Source: Pseudoxanthomonas jiangsuensis
Lineage (GTDB): Bacteria > Pseudomonadota > Gammaproteobacteria > Xanthomonadales > Xanthomonadaceae
Assembly (NCBI RefSeq): GCF_010093185.1
Contig: NZ_PDWL01000007.1
Coordinates: 1-64,000 of the forward strand
Reading direction: 5' to 3'
Length of the DNA: 64,000 nucleotides
Within the stretch, counting starts at the first letter, position 1. Every line of letters starts with the position of its first letter. Below, piece after piece: positions 48,582 through 62,843 of the stretch. The position numbers and the translations under genes were made by a program. The notes beneath the pieces are model-generated. The model did not search any database. It worked only from the letters and a program-made list of their open reading frames with translations, and had not been told where the DNA came from.

Positions 48582-49796
48582 ATGCAACGCCGCCACGACC
48601 TGGACTGGGTCCGCGTCTGCGCCTTCGGGCTGCTGGTGCTCTACCACGTGGGCATGTACTACGTGAGCTGGGACTGGCACATCAAAAGCCCGCAGGCGGG
48701 CACCACGCTGGAGCCGTTCATGCTGCTCAGCGGGCCGTGGCGGCTGTCCCTGCTGTTCCTGGTCTCCGGCGCGGCGACCGCGTTCCTGGTCGCCCGGTCC
48801 GAGCAGGTCGCCCGGGCCGATGGCGGCCGGCCGCGCTTCCTCGGCGCGCGCTCCTGGGTCCTGCTGGCGCCCCTGCTGTTCGGGATGCTGGTGGTGGTGC
48901 CGCCGCAGTCGTACTACGAGGTACTGGACTCGCGCTATCCGGGCGGCTACCACGACGGCTACCTGGCGTTCTGGGCGCGCTACCTGCGCGGCGACGGCAA
49001 CTTCTGCGACGACGACGGCTGCCTGGACCTGCCGACCTGGAACCACCTGTGGTTCGTCGCCTACCTGTGGGTCTACACCGTGGTCCTGTGGGGCCTGTGG
49101 CGCCTGGCCGGGCCGCGGCTGGGACGCGCCGGGGAGGCGCTCGGCCGGCGCCTGGGCCATCCGGCGGCGGTGCTGCTGTGGCCAGCCATGCTGCTGGGCG
49201 CAGTACGGCTGCTCCTGGTCGGCCGGTTCGAGTCCACCCATGCCCTGGTCGACGACTGGTACAACCACGCCCAGTACTTCGGCGTGTTCCTGCTCGGCTT
49301 CCTGGTCGCGCGCCAGGCGCCGGTCTGGGACGCGATCGCCCGCGTGCGCTGGATCGCCCTGGCCCTGTGGCTGGCCAGCTGGGCCGGGCTGGTCGCCTAT
49401 TTCACCCACTTCGACGCGGCCGAGCCGCCGCCGTGGCTGCGCCTGTGCATGCGCATGGCCTGGGGCCTGGACCAGTGGTGCGCGATCATGGCCGTGCTCG
49501 GCTTCGCCCGCCGGCTGGCGCCAGGCGACGGGCCGGTGCTGCGCTACCTGGTGCCGGCGGTGTTCCCGGTCTACATCCTCCACCAGACCGTCATCGTGGT
49601 CGCCGCCTGGCAGCTGCGGCCGCTGGGCCTGGCACCGGCGCTGGAGGGGCCCTTGCTGGTTTTGCTGACCTTCGCCGCCTGCTTCGGCGGCTATGAGGTC
49701 ATCCGCCGGGTCGCCCCCCTGCGCCCCCTGTTCGGGCTCAAGGCCCGGCGCGCGGACGGCCTTGGCGGACGCCAGGTCCCCGCGCCCCCGGGCTGA
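48582..49796 (+). CDS. Acyltransferase-3 family membrane protein (OpgC-like)
   Basis: The 404-residue protein has about ten membrane segments. It opens with RRHDLDWVRVCAFGLLVLYH, with the histidine that is catalytic in acyltransferase-3 enzymes, followed by GMYYVSWDWHIKSPQAG. FLVSGAATAFLVARS is the second conserved region. Such enzymes add acyl groups to sugars, lipids or glucans at the inner membrane; the acceptor is unknown. The ATG follows GGAGG. The divergent LytTR regulator next door may control it, an inference from position only. Confidence 0.87.
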   Translation: MQRRHDLDWVRVCAFGLLVLYHVGMYYVSWDWHIKSPQAGTTLEPFMLLSGPWRLSLLFLVSGAATAFLVARSEQVARADGGRPRFLGARSWVLLAPLLFGMLVVVPPQSYYEVLDSRYPGGYHDGYLAFWARYLRGDGNFCDDDGCLDLPTWNHLWFVAYLWVYTVVLWGLWRLAGPRLGRAGEALGRRLGHPAAVLLWPAMLLGAVRLLLVGRFESTHALVDDWYNHAQYFGVFLLGFLVARQAPVWDAIARVRWIALALWLASWAGLVAYFTHFDAAEPPPWLRLCMRMAWGLDQWCAIMAVLGFARRLAPGDGPVLRYLVPAVFPVYILHQTVIVVAAWQLRPLGLAPALEGPLLVLLTFAACFGGYEVIRRVAPLRPLFGLKARRADGLGGRQVPAPPG

Positions 49797-49894
49797 CGCT
49801 GCCAGGACGGCCGGGCGTTCCGGCGCCCGCCCCCCGCACCCTGCCGTGGCACACCGCTTGCATAGGCAGCGGCGAGATCCCATCGCCGTCACCG

Positions 49895-51838
<1,944 letters not shown>

Positions 51839-51884
51839 GAGCGCTACGATCACGGTCGCCTCTCTGCCGACCGCACCGGTGTCC

Positions 51885-52940
51885 ATGCGCCTCCGCCCGA
51901 TCGCCGCCGTCCTTTCGCTGGCCGCCACCAGCGCTGTTGCCGCCGAGCGCGGAACCGAAGGCCTGTCGTTCTCCCACCACAGCTGGGAGCTGGCCTGCGA
52001 CAACACCCGCACCTGCCGCGCCGCCGGCTACACCGCCGAGGACGACGGCACCGGATACGGCGCCTCGGTGCTGCTGACGCGCAAGGCCGGTCCCGGCCAG
52101 CCGCTCGCCGGCGAGCTGCGTCTGAGCGACTGGAACGAGGACGACGTGGTCCCGAAGCTCCCTCTGCGGCTGTATATCGACCGGCGCGACCACGGCCCGG
52201 TACCGGTTCCCGCCACCGCCGACGCCGAACCGCGCGCCGGACTCTCCTCCGCCCAGATGCAGGCCCTGCAGGCCGCACTGCGGCGCGACAGCGAGATCGT
52301 GTTCATGGACGCCGGACAGCGCCGCTGGCCGCTATCCGGCGACGGCGCCAGCGCCGTGCTGCTGAAGATGGACGAATTCCAGGGCCGCCTCGGCACCCCC
52401 GGCGCGCTGGTGCGCAAGGGCGACGGCGACGAATCCAAGGTCCTGCCCGCCCTGCCCGCACCGCGGGTGCGTCTGGTCGCGGTCGCCGCCGCCCGCGACG
52501 ACGACGCCCGCCTGGCCACCGTCCCCGCCCTGCGCCAGGCGCTGCGCGCCAGCCTCGGCGCGGACCAGGACTGCAGCGGCCTGAACCCCGGCGAGGACGA
52601 AGCCCCGCTGCGGATCGAACGCCTGTCCGCCCATCGGGTGCTGGCATCGACCCCATGCTGGATGGGCGCCTACAACATCGGCACCGGCTACTGGGTGGTG
52701 GAGGACCGTGCGCCCTACCGTGCCGAAGCCGTGACCCTGGACGCGGTCGACTACGCCGACGGCCGGATCTTCGCCGCGCAGAAGGGCCGCGGCCTGGGCG
52801 ACTGCTTCTGGAGCGCCGAGTGGGTCTGGGATGGCCAGCGCTTCGTCCAGACCCTGGAGCAGACCAGCGGCATGTGCCGCGGCATCGCCGGCGGCGGTCC
52901 CTGGTCGCTGCCGACGCGGGTGGCCGAGGTGGTCGAGTGA
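51885..52940 (+). CDS. Exported DUF1176 protein
   Basis: The 351-residue protein has a signal peptide (about 1-19, ending AVAA). The DUF1176 opening FSHHSWELACDNTRTCRAAG and later YWVVEDRAP and GDCFWSAEWVWDGQRF segments follow. Four or more cysteines suggest disulfide bonds in the periplasm. Function unknown. The ATG at 51885 was preferred over a GTG two codons upstream because it begins a standard signal peptide; a TACGAT box lies at 51845-51850. It converges on recJ across repeat copy C. Confidence 0.85.
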   Translation: MRLRPIAAVLSLAATSAVAAERGTEGLSFSHHSWELACDNTRTCRAAGYTAEDDGTGYGASVLLTRKAGPGQPLAGELRLSDWNEDDVVPKLPLRLYIDRRDHGPVPVPATADAEPRAGLSSAQMQALQAALRRDSEIVFMDAGQRRWPLSGDGASAVLLKMDEFQGRLGTPGALVRKGDGDESKVLPALPAPRVRLVAVAAARDDDARLATVPALRQALRASLGADQDCSGLNPGEDEAPLRIERLSAHRVLASTPCWMGAYNIGTGYWVVEDRAPYRAEAVTLDAVDYADGRIFAAQKGRGLGDCFWSAEWVWDGQRFVQTLEQTSGMCRGIAGGGPWSLPTRVAEVVE

Positions 52941-52968
52941 CTACTCCCGCCGCATCGGGCTCCCTCTT

Positions 52969-53073
52969 GTAGGAGCCGGTCTTGCCGGCGACCGCCATGG
53001 TGGATGCGTCTGCGTGAAACCGGATGCCATTGATGCATCCGCCTCCACGGCCGCCGGCAAGACCGGCTCCTAC
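52969..53073. repeat. 105-bp palindromic repeat, copy C
   Basis: Same length and 24-bp inverted ends as copies A and B (one changed base pair near the inner edge). The centre is inverted relative to A and B. It lies between the convergent DUF1176 and recJ genes. Confidence 0.9.
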
Positions 53074-53088
53074 AAGGGAGCGGAAAGC

Positions 53089-54855
53089 TCAAGCCGGCAG
53101 CGCATGCTCCACGACCAGCTGGATCGCCGCGCCGCCGCGGTAGTCGTCCGGCGCCAGCCGGTAGGCCAGGTGCAGCTGCGGCGGCGGCGCATTGCCGTGC
53201 CAGCCGCCGAAGTGGATCGCCGGCAAAGGCTCGCGCCGCGCCGGGTGGCGCAGGCTCAGCTTCAGGTGGCGCTCGCCCACCGTGCGCCAGTCCAGCACCT
53301 CGAAACGGCCGTCGAACAGCGGCTCCGGGAACCCCTGCCCCCATGGCCCGCCATCGCGCAGGGCCTCGGCGTGGAAGCGGTCGAACTCCTGCGGCAGCAG
53401 CTCGCCGTCGCTGAGCACCTCGGCCTGCAGCAGGTCGTCGTCCAGCATCCGCGCCGCGTGCGCCTGCCAGGCCCGCTCAAACGCCGGCAGCTGCGCCAGC
53501 TCCAGGCTCAGCCCCGCCGCCATCGCATGCCCGCCGAAGCGCGGGATCAGCCCCGGATGGGCCGCGTCCACCGCCGCCAGCGCATCGCGGATGTGGAAGC
53601 CCGGGATCGAGCGCGCCGAACCGCGCAGCAGGCCCGCGCCCGGCTCGGCCGGGGCGAACGCCAGCACCGGCCGGTGCAGCCGTTCCTTCATCTTCGAGGC
53701 CACCAGCCCGACCACGCCCGGGTGCCATTCCGGATCGAACAGGCACGGCGCCAGCGGCAGCGCGCCCTCGGCCAGGCGCGCCCGCGCCAGCGCCGCCTCG
53801 GCGTCGTCGGTCATCAGCTGCTGCACCGCCCGGCGCTCGGCATTGATGCCGTTGAGCACGCCGGCCAGCTCGCGCGCCCGCGCGAGGTCGTCGGTGAGCA
53901 GGCACTCGATTCCCAGCGCCATGTCCTCCAGCCGCCCGGCCGCGTTGAGCCGCGGACCGATGGCGAAGCCGATGTCGGCCGCGGTCAGGCGCGATGCCTC
54001 GCGGCCGCAGACCTCGGCCAGCGCGCGCAGGCCGGCGCAGCCCTGGCCATTGCGCAACCGGCGCAGGCCGGCGGCGACCAGGGCGCGGTTGTTGGCGTCC
54101 AGCGGCACCAAGTCGGCGACGGTGCCGACCGCGACCAGGTCCAGCAATCGGGAAAGATCGGGGCGTTCCTGTCGAGAAGTGCGGCCATGGATGGCCGCTG
54201 TTTGATCTTCGCGATCGGGATGATCGCCATAAAGCCTTCGCCGCAACGCCAGCAGCAGGTAGAAGATCACCCCGACCCCCGCCAGCATCTTGCTCGGGAA
54301 GGCGTCGCCGGGCAGGTTCGGATTGACGATCGCGTCGGCCGGCGGCAGCTGCGCGCCCGGCAGGTGGTGGTCGGTGACCAGCACCGGCCAACCGCGCGCG
54401 CGCGCCGCGGCCACGCCGGCATGGCAGGCGATGCCGTGGTCGACGGTGACCAGCAGTTCCGGCCGCAGCGCGGCCAGTTCCTCCACCAGCGCCGGCGACA
54501 GGCCGTAGCCGTGGATCATGCGGTTGGGCACCGCATGCGAGACCCGCTCCGCGCCGAGCATGCGCAGGCCACGCACGCCGACCGCGCAGGCGGTGGCGCC
54601 GTCGCAGTCGAAGTCGCCGACCACCACGATGTGGCGCCGTTCGCGGATCGCCGCCTGCAGCAGGTCCACCGCCGCGTCCAGGCCGGTCAGGCCGTCGGGA
54701 GGAAGCAACGAGCCCAGCTTCGGCTGCGCCTGGGCGTAGCTGGTCGCGCCGCGGGCGGCATAGACCCGCCGCAGCAACGGCGGCAGCTGCGCCGGCCAGG
54801 CGCCGTCGCAGGGGGATTCGGCGCGGCGGCGGATCCGCGGCGCGACAGGACTCAT
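53089..54855 (-). CDS. recJ: Single-stranded-DNA-specific exonuclease RecJ
   Basis: RecJ degrades single-stranded DNA 5' to 3' in recombination and mismatch repair. The 588-residue protein has the DHH motifs VVVGDFDCDGATACAV, VTVDHGIACHAG and LVTDHHLPGAQLP with the metal-binding Asp/His. DHHA1 and OB parts follow (HPGVVGLVASKMKERLHRPV; RFGGHAMAAGLSLE). About 28 residues (207-235) are unlike other RecJ proteins, are of lower GC and contain a small palindrome. It is followed by rpfE, 30 nt upstream on the same strand. Confidence 0.96.
   Translation of the reverse strand: MSPVAPRIRRRAESPCDGAWPAQLPPLLRRVYAARGATSYAQAQPKLGSLLPPDGLTGLDAAVDLLQAAIRERRHIVVVGDFDCDGATACAVGVRGLRMLGAERVSHAVPNRMIHGYGLSPALVEELAALRPELLVTVDHGIACHAGVAAARARGWPVLVTDHHLPGAQLPPADAIVNPNLPGDAFPSKMLAGVGVIFYLLLALRRRLYGDHPDREDQTAAIHGRTSRQERPDLSRLLDLVAVGTVADLVPLDANNRALVAAGLRRLRNGQGCAGLRALAEVCGREASRLTAADIGFAIGPRLNAAGRLEDMALGIECLLTDDLARARELAGVLNGINAERRAVQQLMTDDAEAALARARLAEGALPLAPCLFDPEWHPGVVGLVASKMKERLHRPVLAFAPAEPGAGLLRGSARSIPGFHIRDALAAVDAAHPGLIPRFGGHAMAAGLSLELAQLPAFERAWQAHAARMLDDDLLQAEVLSDGELLPQEFDRFHAEALRDGGPWGQGFPEPLFDGRFEVLDWRTVGERHLKLSLRHPARREPLPAIHFGGWHGNAPPPQLHLAYRLAPDDYRGGAAIQLVVEHALPA
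54145..54240. repeat. Low-GC insertion inside recJ
   Basis: The bases within 54145-54240 are richer in A and T than the rest of recJ and contain an 8-bp palindrome, GCGGCCAT (54181-54188) and ATGGCCGC (54191-54198). They encode the extra segment GRTSRQERPD and neighbours without breaking the frame. Confidence 0.45.
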
Positions 54856-54885
54856 GCCCGCGGCATCCCGCTCATGTCGTCCGGC

Positions 54886-55827
54886 TCACGGCGCCAGCGC
54901 GGCCAGCGGCCGCCGCCAGAAGCGCCAGCGCTGGCCGTGGCGCAGGTGCAGGCGCAGGCCGTCCTCGAAATCCAGGCACAGCGCGTCGTACTCGCATCGC
55001 GCCATCGATTCCAGCAAAGGCGGCAGCACCTGCCCGGCCAGCAGCTCGAGCGAACGCAGGTGGCGCAGGTCGACCAGGCTGTCGCCGCTGGCCGCGCCCG
55101 GATCGGTGGTGGCGCTGGCCATCGACGCTCCGGCCGCGCGGCCCAGCGCCTGCAGCAGGGGATCGGGGCTGCGCACGTTCATGTAGCGCGACTGCACCTC
55201 ATCGGGCAGCGCGCCGGCGCCCCAGAACCACAGCGAGTTGATCGCGACCTTGCCCTGGACGGCGCGCTCGCGGTTCCACGGATGCTGGTGCAGGACCACC
55301 TGGACCTCGGTGATCAGCGCGCGCCAGCGCCGCGCCGCCGGGTCGTCGCCCTGCGGCAGGGCCAGGAACAGGTCGTCGCCGACCGCGTCCTCGGGCGCGG
55401 AGAACTCCGGCAGCGGCGTGCCCGCGGGCAGCCGCAGGTACCAGCGCGCCGGATGCGGCGCGTCGAGCTGGAAGCCGGCATCGCCGAACAGCGGCCGCAG
55501 GGCCGGCAGCAAGGCCTGCGCGTCGGCCGCGTCCAGACCCAGGCCCTCGCCCCAGCCGAGCATGCGCGCGCCGTTGATGTCCGGGGCCACGTGCGCCGGG
55601 TCGGCGCGCAGCCAGGTCGCGCCGGCGGCATCGCCGGCGTCGGCCTGGCGGGTCAGCGCCGCCGCCGGCCAATGGTCGGGCAGCAGGCGGAAATGCCGGC
55701 GCAACTGGGCAAGCCCGCCGGCCTGCTGCTGTTCGCGGTCGGCGCGGCCCAAGGCGCGCGCCGCCGCTTCGGGCAGCGCGCCCGGCAGGCGCACGCGTGC
55801 GGGCAGCAGCAGCGAGATGGCGGTCAT
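54886..55827 (-). CDS. rpfE: RpfE-like protein (phosphoglycerate-mutase-related regulator)
   Basis: The 313-residue protein has no signal or membrane segment. Its middle part WLRADPAHVAPDINGARMLG and the following AINSLWFWGAGALPDE resemble proteins annotated as cofactor-independent phosphoglycerate mutase-like regulators. In Xanthomonas campestris the gene next to recJ is rpfE, a member of the rpf cluster that affects virulence regulation, and the position here is the same (rpfE-recJ with greA upstream). No DSF synthase or sensor genes are in the window. Catalytic metal ligands of a mutase are not evident, so the biochemical activity is unknown. Confidence 0.68.
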   Translation of the reverse strand: MTAISLLLPARVRLPGALPEAAARALGRADREQQQAGGLAQLRRHFRLLPDHWPAAALTRQADAGDAAGATWLRADPAHVAPDINGARMLGWGEGLGLDAADAQALLPALRPLFGDAGFQLDAPHPARWYLRLPAGTPLPEFSAPEDAVGDDLFLALPQGDDPAARRWRALITEVQVVLHQHPWNRERAVQGKVAINSLWFWGAGALPDEVQSRYMNVRSPDPLLQALGRAAGASMASATTDPGAASGDSLVDLRHLRSLELLAGQVLPPLLESMARCEYDALCLDFEDGLRLHLRHGQRWRFWRRPLAALAP

Positions 55828-55893
55828 GGCGCGCCGTTCATGGCACCGCGATCATGACGCACCCGGCGGCGGTCGCGGGACATGCGCGCCGGC

Positions 55894-56366
55894 TCAGCCC
55901 AGGTACTGGACCCGGGCGATCTCGTACTCGCGCTTGCCGGCCGGGGCCTCGATCACGATCGCGTCGCCCTCCTCCTTGCCGATCAGCGCGCGCGCCACCG
56001 GCGAGGAGATCGCGATCAGGCCCTGCTTGATGTCCGCTTCCAGGTCGCCGACGATCTGGTAGCGCACTTCCTCGTCGGTCTCCACGTCGGCCAGGGTCAC
56101 GGTGGCGCCGAACACCACCTTGCTGCCGGCGTTGAGCTTGGCCACGTCGATCAGGTCGGCGTGCGAGAGCTCGCTCTCGAGCTGCTTGATCCGGCCCTCG
56201 ATGAAGCCCTGCTGCTCGCGCGCGGCGTGGTACTCGGCGTTCTCCTTGAGGTCGCCATGGCCGCGGGCTTCAGCAATGGCGGCGATCACCTCAGGCCGCT
56301 TCACCGACTTCAGGTGGTCCAGTTCCTCGCGCAGGCGCGCGGCGCCCCGCAGCGTCATCGGTGCCC

Positions 56367-56370
<4 letters not shown>
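55894..56370 (-). CDS. greA: Transcription elongation factor GreA
   Basis: GreA rescues backtracked RNA polymerase by stimulating transcript cleavage. The 158-residue protein has an N-terminal coiled coil (about 12-75) with the acidic tip [20 protein letters not shown] and a C-terminal FKBP-like domain. The latter contains [20 protein letters not shown] and [15 protein letters not shown]. Length is normal. Its ATG overlaps the carB stop (ATGA), so it is coupled to carAB. Confidence 0.97.
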
Positions 56371-59609
<3,239 letters not shown>

Positions 59610-59610
59610 C

Positions 59611-60747
59611 TCAGTTCTTCTCCGCGTGCGTGTTCGACATCAGCGCAACGAACCTGTCGAACAGCGGTGCGACGTCGTGCGGGCCGGGCGAGGCTTCCGG
59701 GTGGCCCTGGAAGCTGAAGGCGGGGGCGTCGGTCAGCTCGATGCCCTGGTTGGTGCCGTCGAACAGCGAGCGGTGGGTGACGCGCACGTTGCCCGGCAGG
59801 GTGGCCTCGTCGACCGCGAAGCCGTGGTTCTGCGAGGTGATCATCACCCGGCCGCTGTCGATGTCGATCACCGGATGGTTGGCGCCGTGGTGGCCGTGGC
59901 CCATCTTCACCGTCTTCGCGCCGGCGGCCAGCGCCAGCAGCTGGTGGCCCAGGCAGATGCCGAACAGCGGGATCTTCCTGGCCACGAACTCGCCGATCGC
60001 GGCGATCGCGTAATCGCACGGCTCCGGATCGCCCGGGCCGTTGGACATGAACACGCCATGCGGGTTCATCGCCAGCACGTCCGCGGCGGGCGTCTGCGCC
60101 GGGACCACGGTGACCTCGCAGCCGCGCTCGGCGAGCATGCGCAGGATGTTGGTCTTCACCCCGAAGTCGTAGGCCACGACCTTGAACTTCTTGTCCGCCT
60201 CGACGAAGGCGTTGCGGTCCAGGTCCAGCTGGCCGGCGCTCCACGGATAGGCCGTGCCGGTGCTCACCACCTTGGCCAGGTCCATGCCCTTCAGGCCGGG
60301 GAACTTGCGCGCCGCTTCCAGCGCCTGCTCGACGTCGATCGTGCCGGCCATCAGCGCGCCGTTCTGGGCGCCGCGCTCGCGCAGGATGCGGGTGAGCTTG
60401 CGGGTGTCGATCCCGGCGATGGCGACCACGCCGCGCGCCGCCAGCCAGTCCTGCAGCGAGGCCTGGCTGCGCCAGCTGCTGGGACGGCGCGGCACGTCGC
60501 GCACGATCAGGCCGGCCGACCAGACCTTGGCGGCCTCGTCATCCTGGTCGGTGCAGCCGGTGTTGCCGATGTGGGGATAGGTCAGCGTGACCAGCTGGCG
60601 GGCATAGGAGGGATCGGTCACGATCTCCTGGTAGCCGGTCATGGCGGTGTTGAACACCACTTCGCCGACCGACAGGCCGCTGGCGCCTACGGATTCGCCC
60701 TCGAACACGGTGCCGTCTTCGAGGACGAGGATTGCGGGTTGGGTCAC
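59611..60747 (-). CDS. carA: Carbamoyl phosphate synthase small subunit
   Basis: CarA hydrolyses glutamine and feeds ammonia to CarB. The 378-residue protein has the small-subunit N-terminal domain (about 1-150, [16 protein letters not shown]) and a class I amidotransferase domain. The nucleophile is in [15 protein letters not shown] (cysteine near residue 264) and the His/Glu pair in [13 protein letters not shown]. Length is typical. A promoter with a TACAAT -10 lies at 60866-60894, giving a leader of about 112 nt. carA and carB are joined by a 1-nt gap. Confidence 0.98.
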   Translation of the reverse strand: MTQPAILVLEDGTVFEGESVGASGLSVGEVVFNTAMTGYQEIVTDPSYARQLVTLTYPHIGNTGCTDQDDEAAKVWSAGLIVRDVPRRPSSWRSQASLQDWLAARGVVAIAGIDTRKLTRILRERGAQNGALMAGTIDVEQALEAARKFPGLKGMDLAKVVSTGTAYPWSAGQLDLDRNAFVEADKKFKVVAYDFGVKTNILRMLAERGCEVTVVPAQTPAADVLAMNPHGVFMSNGPGDPEPCDYAIAAIGEFVARKIPLFGICLGHQLLALAAGAKTVKMGHGHHGANHPVIDIDSGRVMITSQNHGFAVDEATLPGNVRVTHRSLFDGTNQGIELTDAPAFSFQGHPEASPGPHDVAPLFDRFVALMSNTHAEKN

Positions 60748-60813
60748 GTCGTTCGCCTTGAGGTGGAGGAGCCCTGTCGCCGGCCGGCCTGGTCGAAAGC
60801 GGGCTGCAAGAAA

Positions 60814-60842
60814 CCGCGGACGGGTGTCTCTCCGGTCCGAGG
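60814..60842 (-). promoter_or_regulatory. Possible attenuator hairpin in the carA leader
   Basis: On the minus strand an 8-bp stem with one mismatch (60835-60842 with 60814-60821) is followed by GTTTCTTGC. It lies between the carA promoter and start codon and could act as an attenuator; the stem is short. Confidence 0.35.
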
Positions 60843-60865
60843 CGTGGGGTAACAGGCGAGCGGGA

Positions 60866-60894
60866 ATTGTACCGGCGACGCCCCCAAAAGGGAA
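60866..60894 (-). promoter_or_regulatory. carAB promoter
   Basis: On the minus strand TACAAT (60866-60871) lies 17 nt from TTCCCT (60889-60894). It sits only about 40 nt beyond the dapB stop, so carAB can be read independently of dapB. Confidence 0.5.
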
Positions 60895-60933
60895 CGCCGG
60901 ATCAGCGCCGGATGCGCCGCGGCGCGCGCCGGT

Positions 60934-61662
60934 TCAGGCGTCGCCGAACAGCAGGCCGCGCATCGTGTACGCGCCGGGCGCGCGTCCGGCCAGGCCGCTG
61001 GCGGCCTGCAGGGCGCCGCGGGCGAAGATGTCGCGGTTGGTTGCGCGGTGAACCAGTTCGATCCGCTCGCCCTGCCCGGCGAACTGCACCAGGTGCTCGC
61101 CGACGATGTCGCCGGCGCGCAGGCTGGCGTAGCGCGGCTGCGCGCCGCCCTGCTGCGCCGATTCGCCCAGGGTGAGCGCGGTGCCGGAGGGCGCGTCCTT
61201 CTTGTGCACGTGGTGCGATTCGACGATGTCGCAATCCCAACCCGGCAAGGCGCGCGCGGCGCGCTCGACCAGTTCGTTGAGCACGGCCACGCCGACACTG
61301 AAGTTGGAAGCCCACAGCAGGGGAATGGTGGCCGCGGCGGCGTCGAGCTTGCCCCGCTGCTCCGGCGACAGCCCGGTGGTGCCGGATACCAGCGGCCGGG
61401 CGCGGGCCACGCACAGGGCCAGCACCGGGTCGAAGCCCTCGGGCAGGCTGAAGTCGATGGCCGCATCGAAGTCCGGCACGCCGGCCAGTTCGGCGGCGGC
61501 GAAGTGCGGCACGCCGTCGACCACCCGCTGCGCCGGCGCACGCCTGGTTACCGCGGCAACCACCTGCCAGTTCGCCGGGGATTCGGCCGCCAGGCGCATC
61601 AGGGCCTGGCCCATGCGCCCGGAGGCGCCGTGGATGAGGACTCGCAGGGGCGTGGTGTTCAT
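60934..61662 (-). CDS. dapB: 4-hydroxy-tetrahydrodipicolinate reductase
   Basis: DapB reduces hydroxytetrahydrodipicolinate with NAD(P)H in lysine and cell-wall diaminopimelate synthesis. The 242-residue protein starts with the dinucleotide motif VLIHGASGRMGQALMRLA (residues 8-25). It has SGTTGLSPEQ, ASNFSVGVAVLNELVERA and the catalytic ESHHVHKKDAPSGTALTLGE near residues 147-166. It is shorter than the E. coli enzyme (273), as in relatives. It lies before carA in the same direction, with its own stop 187 nt from the carA start. Confidence 0.96.
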   Translation of the reverse strand: MNTTPLRVLIHGASGRMGQALMRLAAESPANWQVVAAVTRRAPAQRVVDGVPHFAAAELAGVPDFDAAIDFSLPEGFDPVLALCVARARPLVSGTTGLSPEQRGKLDAAAATIPLLWASNFSVGVAVLNELVERAARALPGWDCDIVESHHVHKKDAPSGTALTLGESAQQGGAQPRYASLRAGDIVGEHLVQFAGQGERIELVHRATNRDIFARGALQAASGLAGRAPGAYTMRGLLFGDA

Positions 61663-61705
61663 AGGCCGCGCAGGCTAGCCGGCAGGCGGCGGTGGGGCAA
61701 GCGGC

Positions 61706-62437
61706 CTACCAGACCAGGTCGTCCGGCACCTGGTAGCGCGGATCGGCGTAGGGATCGTCCTGCCGGGACGGCGGCGGTTCGGTCCCGGCCGGGGCTTCGG
61801 ACGGCCCCTTCAGCGCCACCGCCGGCGGGAACACCGCCTCGGCTTCGGCCAGCACCGCCGCGTCCACCAGCAGGTAGCGGCCGTTGAGCTGGAGCACGCC
61901 CAGCTCGCCGGCGGTGAGCGCCTTGAGCTGAGCCTCGTTGACGTAGATCCGCTTGATCCTGCCGCCGTATTCGAAGTGGCGGGCGATCTCGGCGGCCGGG
62001 TCGTTCAGGGCCTTGCCCTGCAGCAGTTCCTCGAGCCTGGCCCGTGCCTCGCGACGCTGGCGGGCCTCCTCCTGCTTCTGCCGCTCGGCCTCGATCCGCT
62101 CCTGCTTTTCCTGGTTGGCGCGCAGGGCCCAGGCCTTGCCCAAGTCCATCTCCGAGGCCGGCTTGCGGCGCGCGCCCGCCTCGCCCGGCTTGCCGCCCGG
62201 GCGGCCGCCGCCTCCCTGGCGCGCTAGCGTAGTGCCCTTGGCCTGGGCACCGGCATGGCCTTGCGGACCGCCCCGGCGCTGCTCACCCCCACGCCCGTGC
62301 GGACCGCCCTTGCCGCCCGGCCCGCGCGGATGCGCGCCCTGCCCGCCCTTGCCGTCGCGGGACGGGGCCGGTTTGCGCTCGGGTTCGGGGGCCTTGAAGC
62401 CGAGGTTGAGCAACTGGTCGCGGAGGCTGTCGATCAT
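61706..62437 (-). CDS. DUF2058 (YaiL-type) nucleoprotein family
   Basis: The 243-residue soluble protein opens with MIDSLRDQLLNLGF, the YaiL family start. A Gly/Arg/Pro-rich region of about 70 residues (20-95), a charged coiled-coil helix (about 105-150) and the conserved end HFEYGGRIKRIYVNEAQLKA follow. Family members are listed as nucleoproteins; the actual role is unknown. The Gly-rich stretch is longer than in YaiL and reads like a nucleic-acid-binding tail. It lies between dapB and slyX on the same strand. Confidence 0.82.
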   Translation of the reverse strand: MIDSLRDQLLNLGFKAPEPERKPAPSRDGKGGQGAHPRGPGGKGGPHGRGGEQRRGGPQGHAGAQAKGTTLARQGGGGRPGGKPGEAGARRKPASEMDLGKAWALRANQEKQERIEAERQKQEEARQRREARARLEELLQGKALNDPAAEIARHFEYGGRIKRIYVNEAQLKALTAGELGVLQLNGRYLLVDAAVLAEAEAVFPPAVALKGPSEAPAGTEPPPSRQDDPYADPRYQVPDDLVW

Positions 62438-62564
62438 GGGCGTGGTCGGGCGTGCGGTGGCCGCGTGGCGGCCAGTGGTACGGAAAGGTACGAAGTTCGA
62501 GGCGTAAACCGGGCGCGGGGCCGGTTCGGAAGCGGCGCCGCGGTCGGGTGGCGCCAGCCGCGGC

Positions 62565-62843
62565 TCAGTAATGCGGCGGGGGCGGTTCGCTGCCGGCGTC
62601 GGCGTAGAGCGCGCCGCGCAGGCCGCGCAGGTCGGCCAGCATCGCCTGCAAAAGGGCCTCGCTGCGCGCCGTTTCCAGCCGCGCCTCGGCCAGGGCCTGG
62701 CTCATCTCGTTCAGGGCATGCTCCTGGAAGGCGAGCCGGGTCTCCAGCTCGACCAGGCGCTGCTCCAACCGGGCATCGACGAGCCGGGCGTCGACCAGGC
62801 CGTCGTCGCCGAAGCCGGGCATCGGCATCTGCGCCGGGCTCAT
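62565..62843 (-). CDS. slyX: SlyX-family coiled-coil protein
   Basis: The 92-residue protein has a central coiled coil with the SlyX pattern [20 protein letters not shown] (about residues 29-48) and a tail ending PPPPHY, a family hallmark. Function is unknown; SlyX is a small cytoplasmic protein. An N-terminal extension of about 20 residues ([20 protein letters not shown]) precedes the core. Its start overlaps the stop of the UDP-glucose dehydrogenase gene (ATGA), so they are coupled. Confidence 0.85.
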   Translation of the reverse strand: MSPAQMPMPGFGDDGLVDARLVDARLEQRLVELETRLAFQEHALNEMSQALAEARLETARSEALLQAMLADLRGLRGALYADAGSEPPPPHY

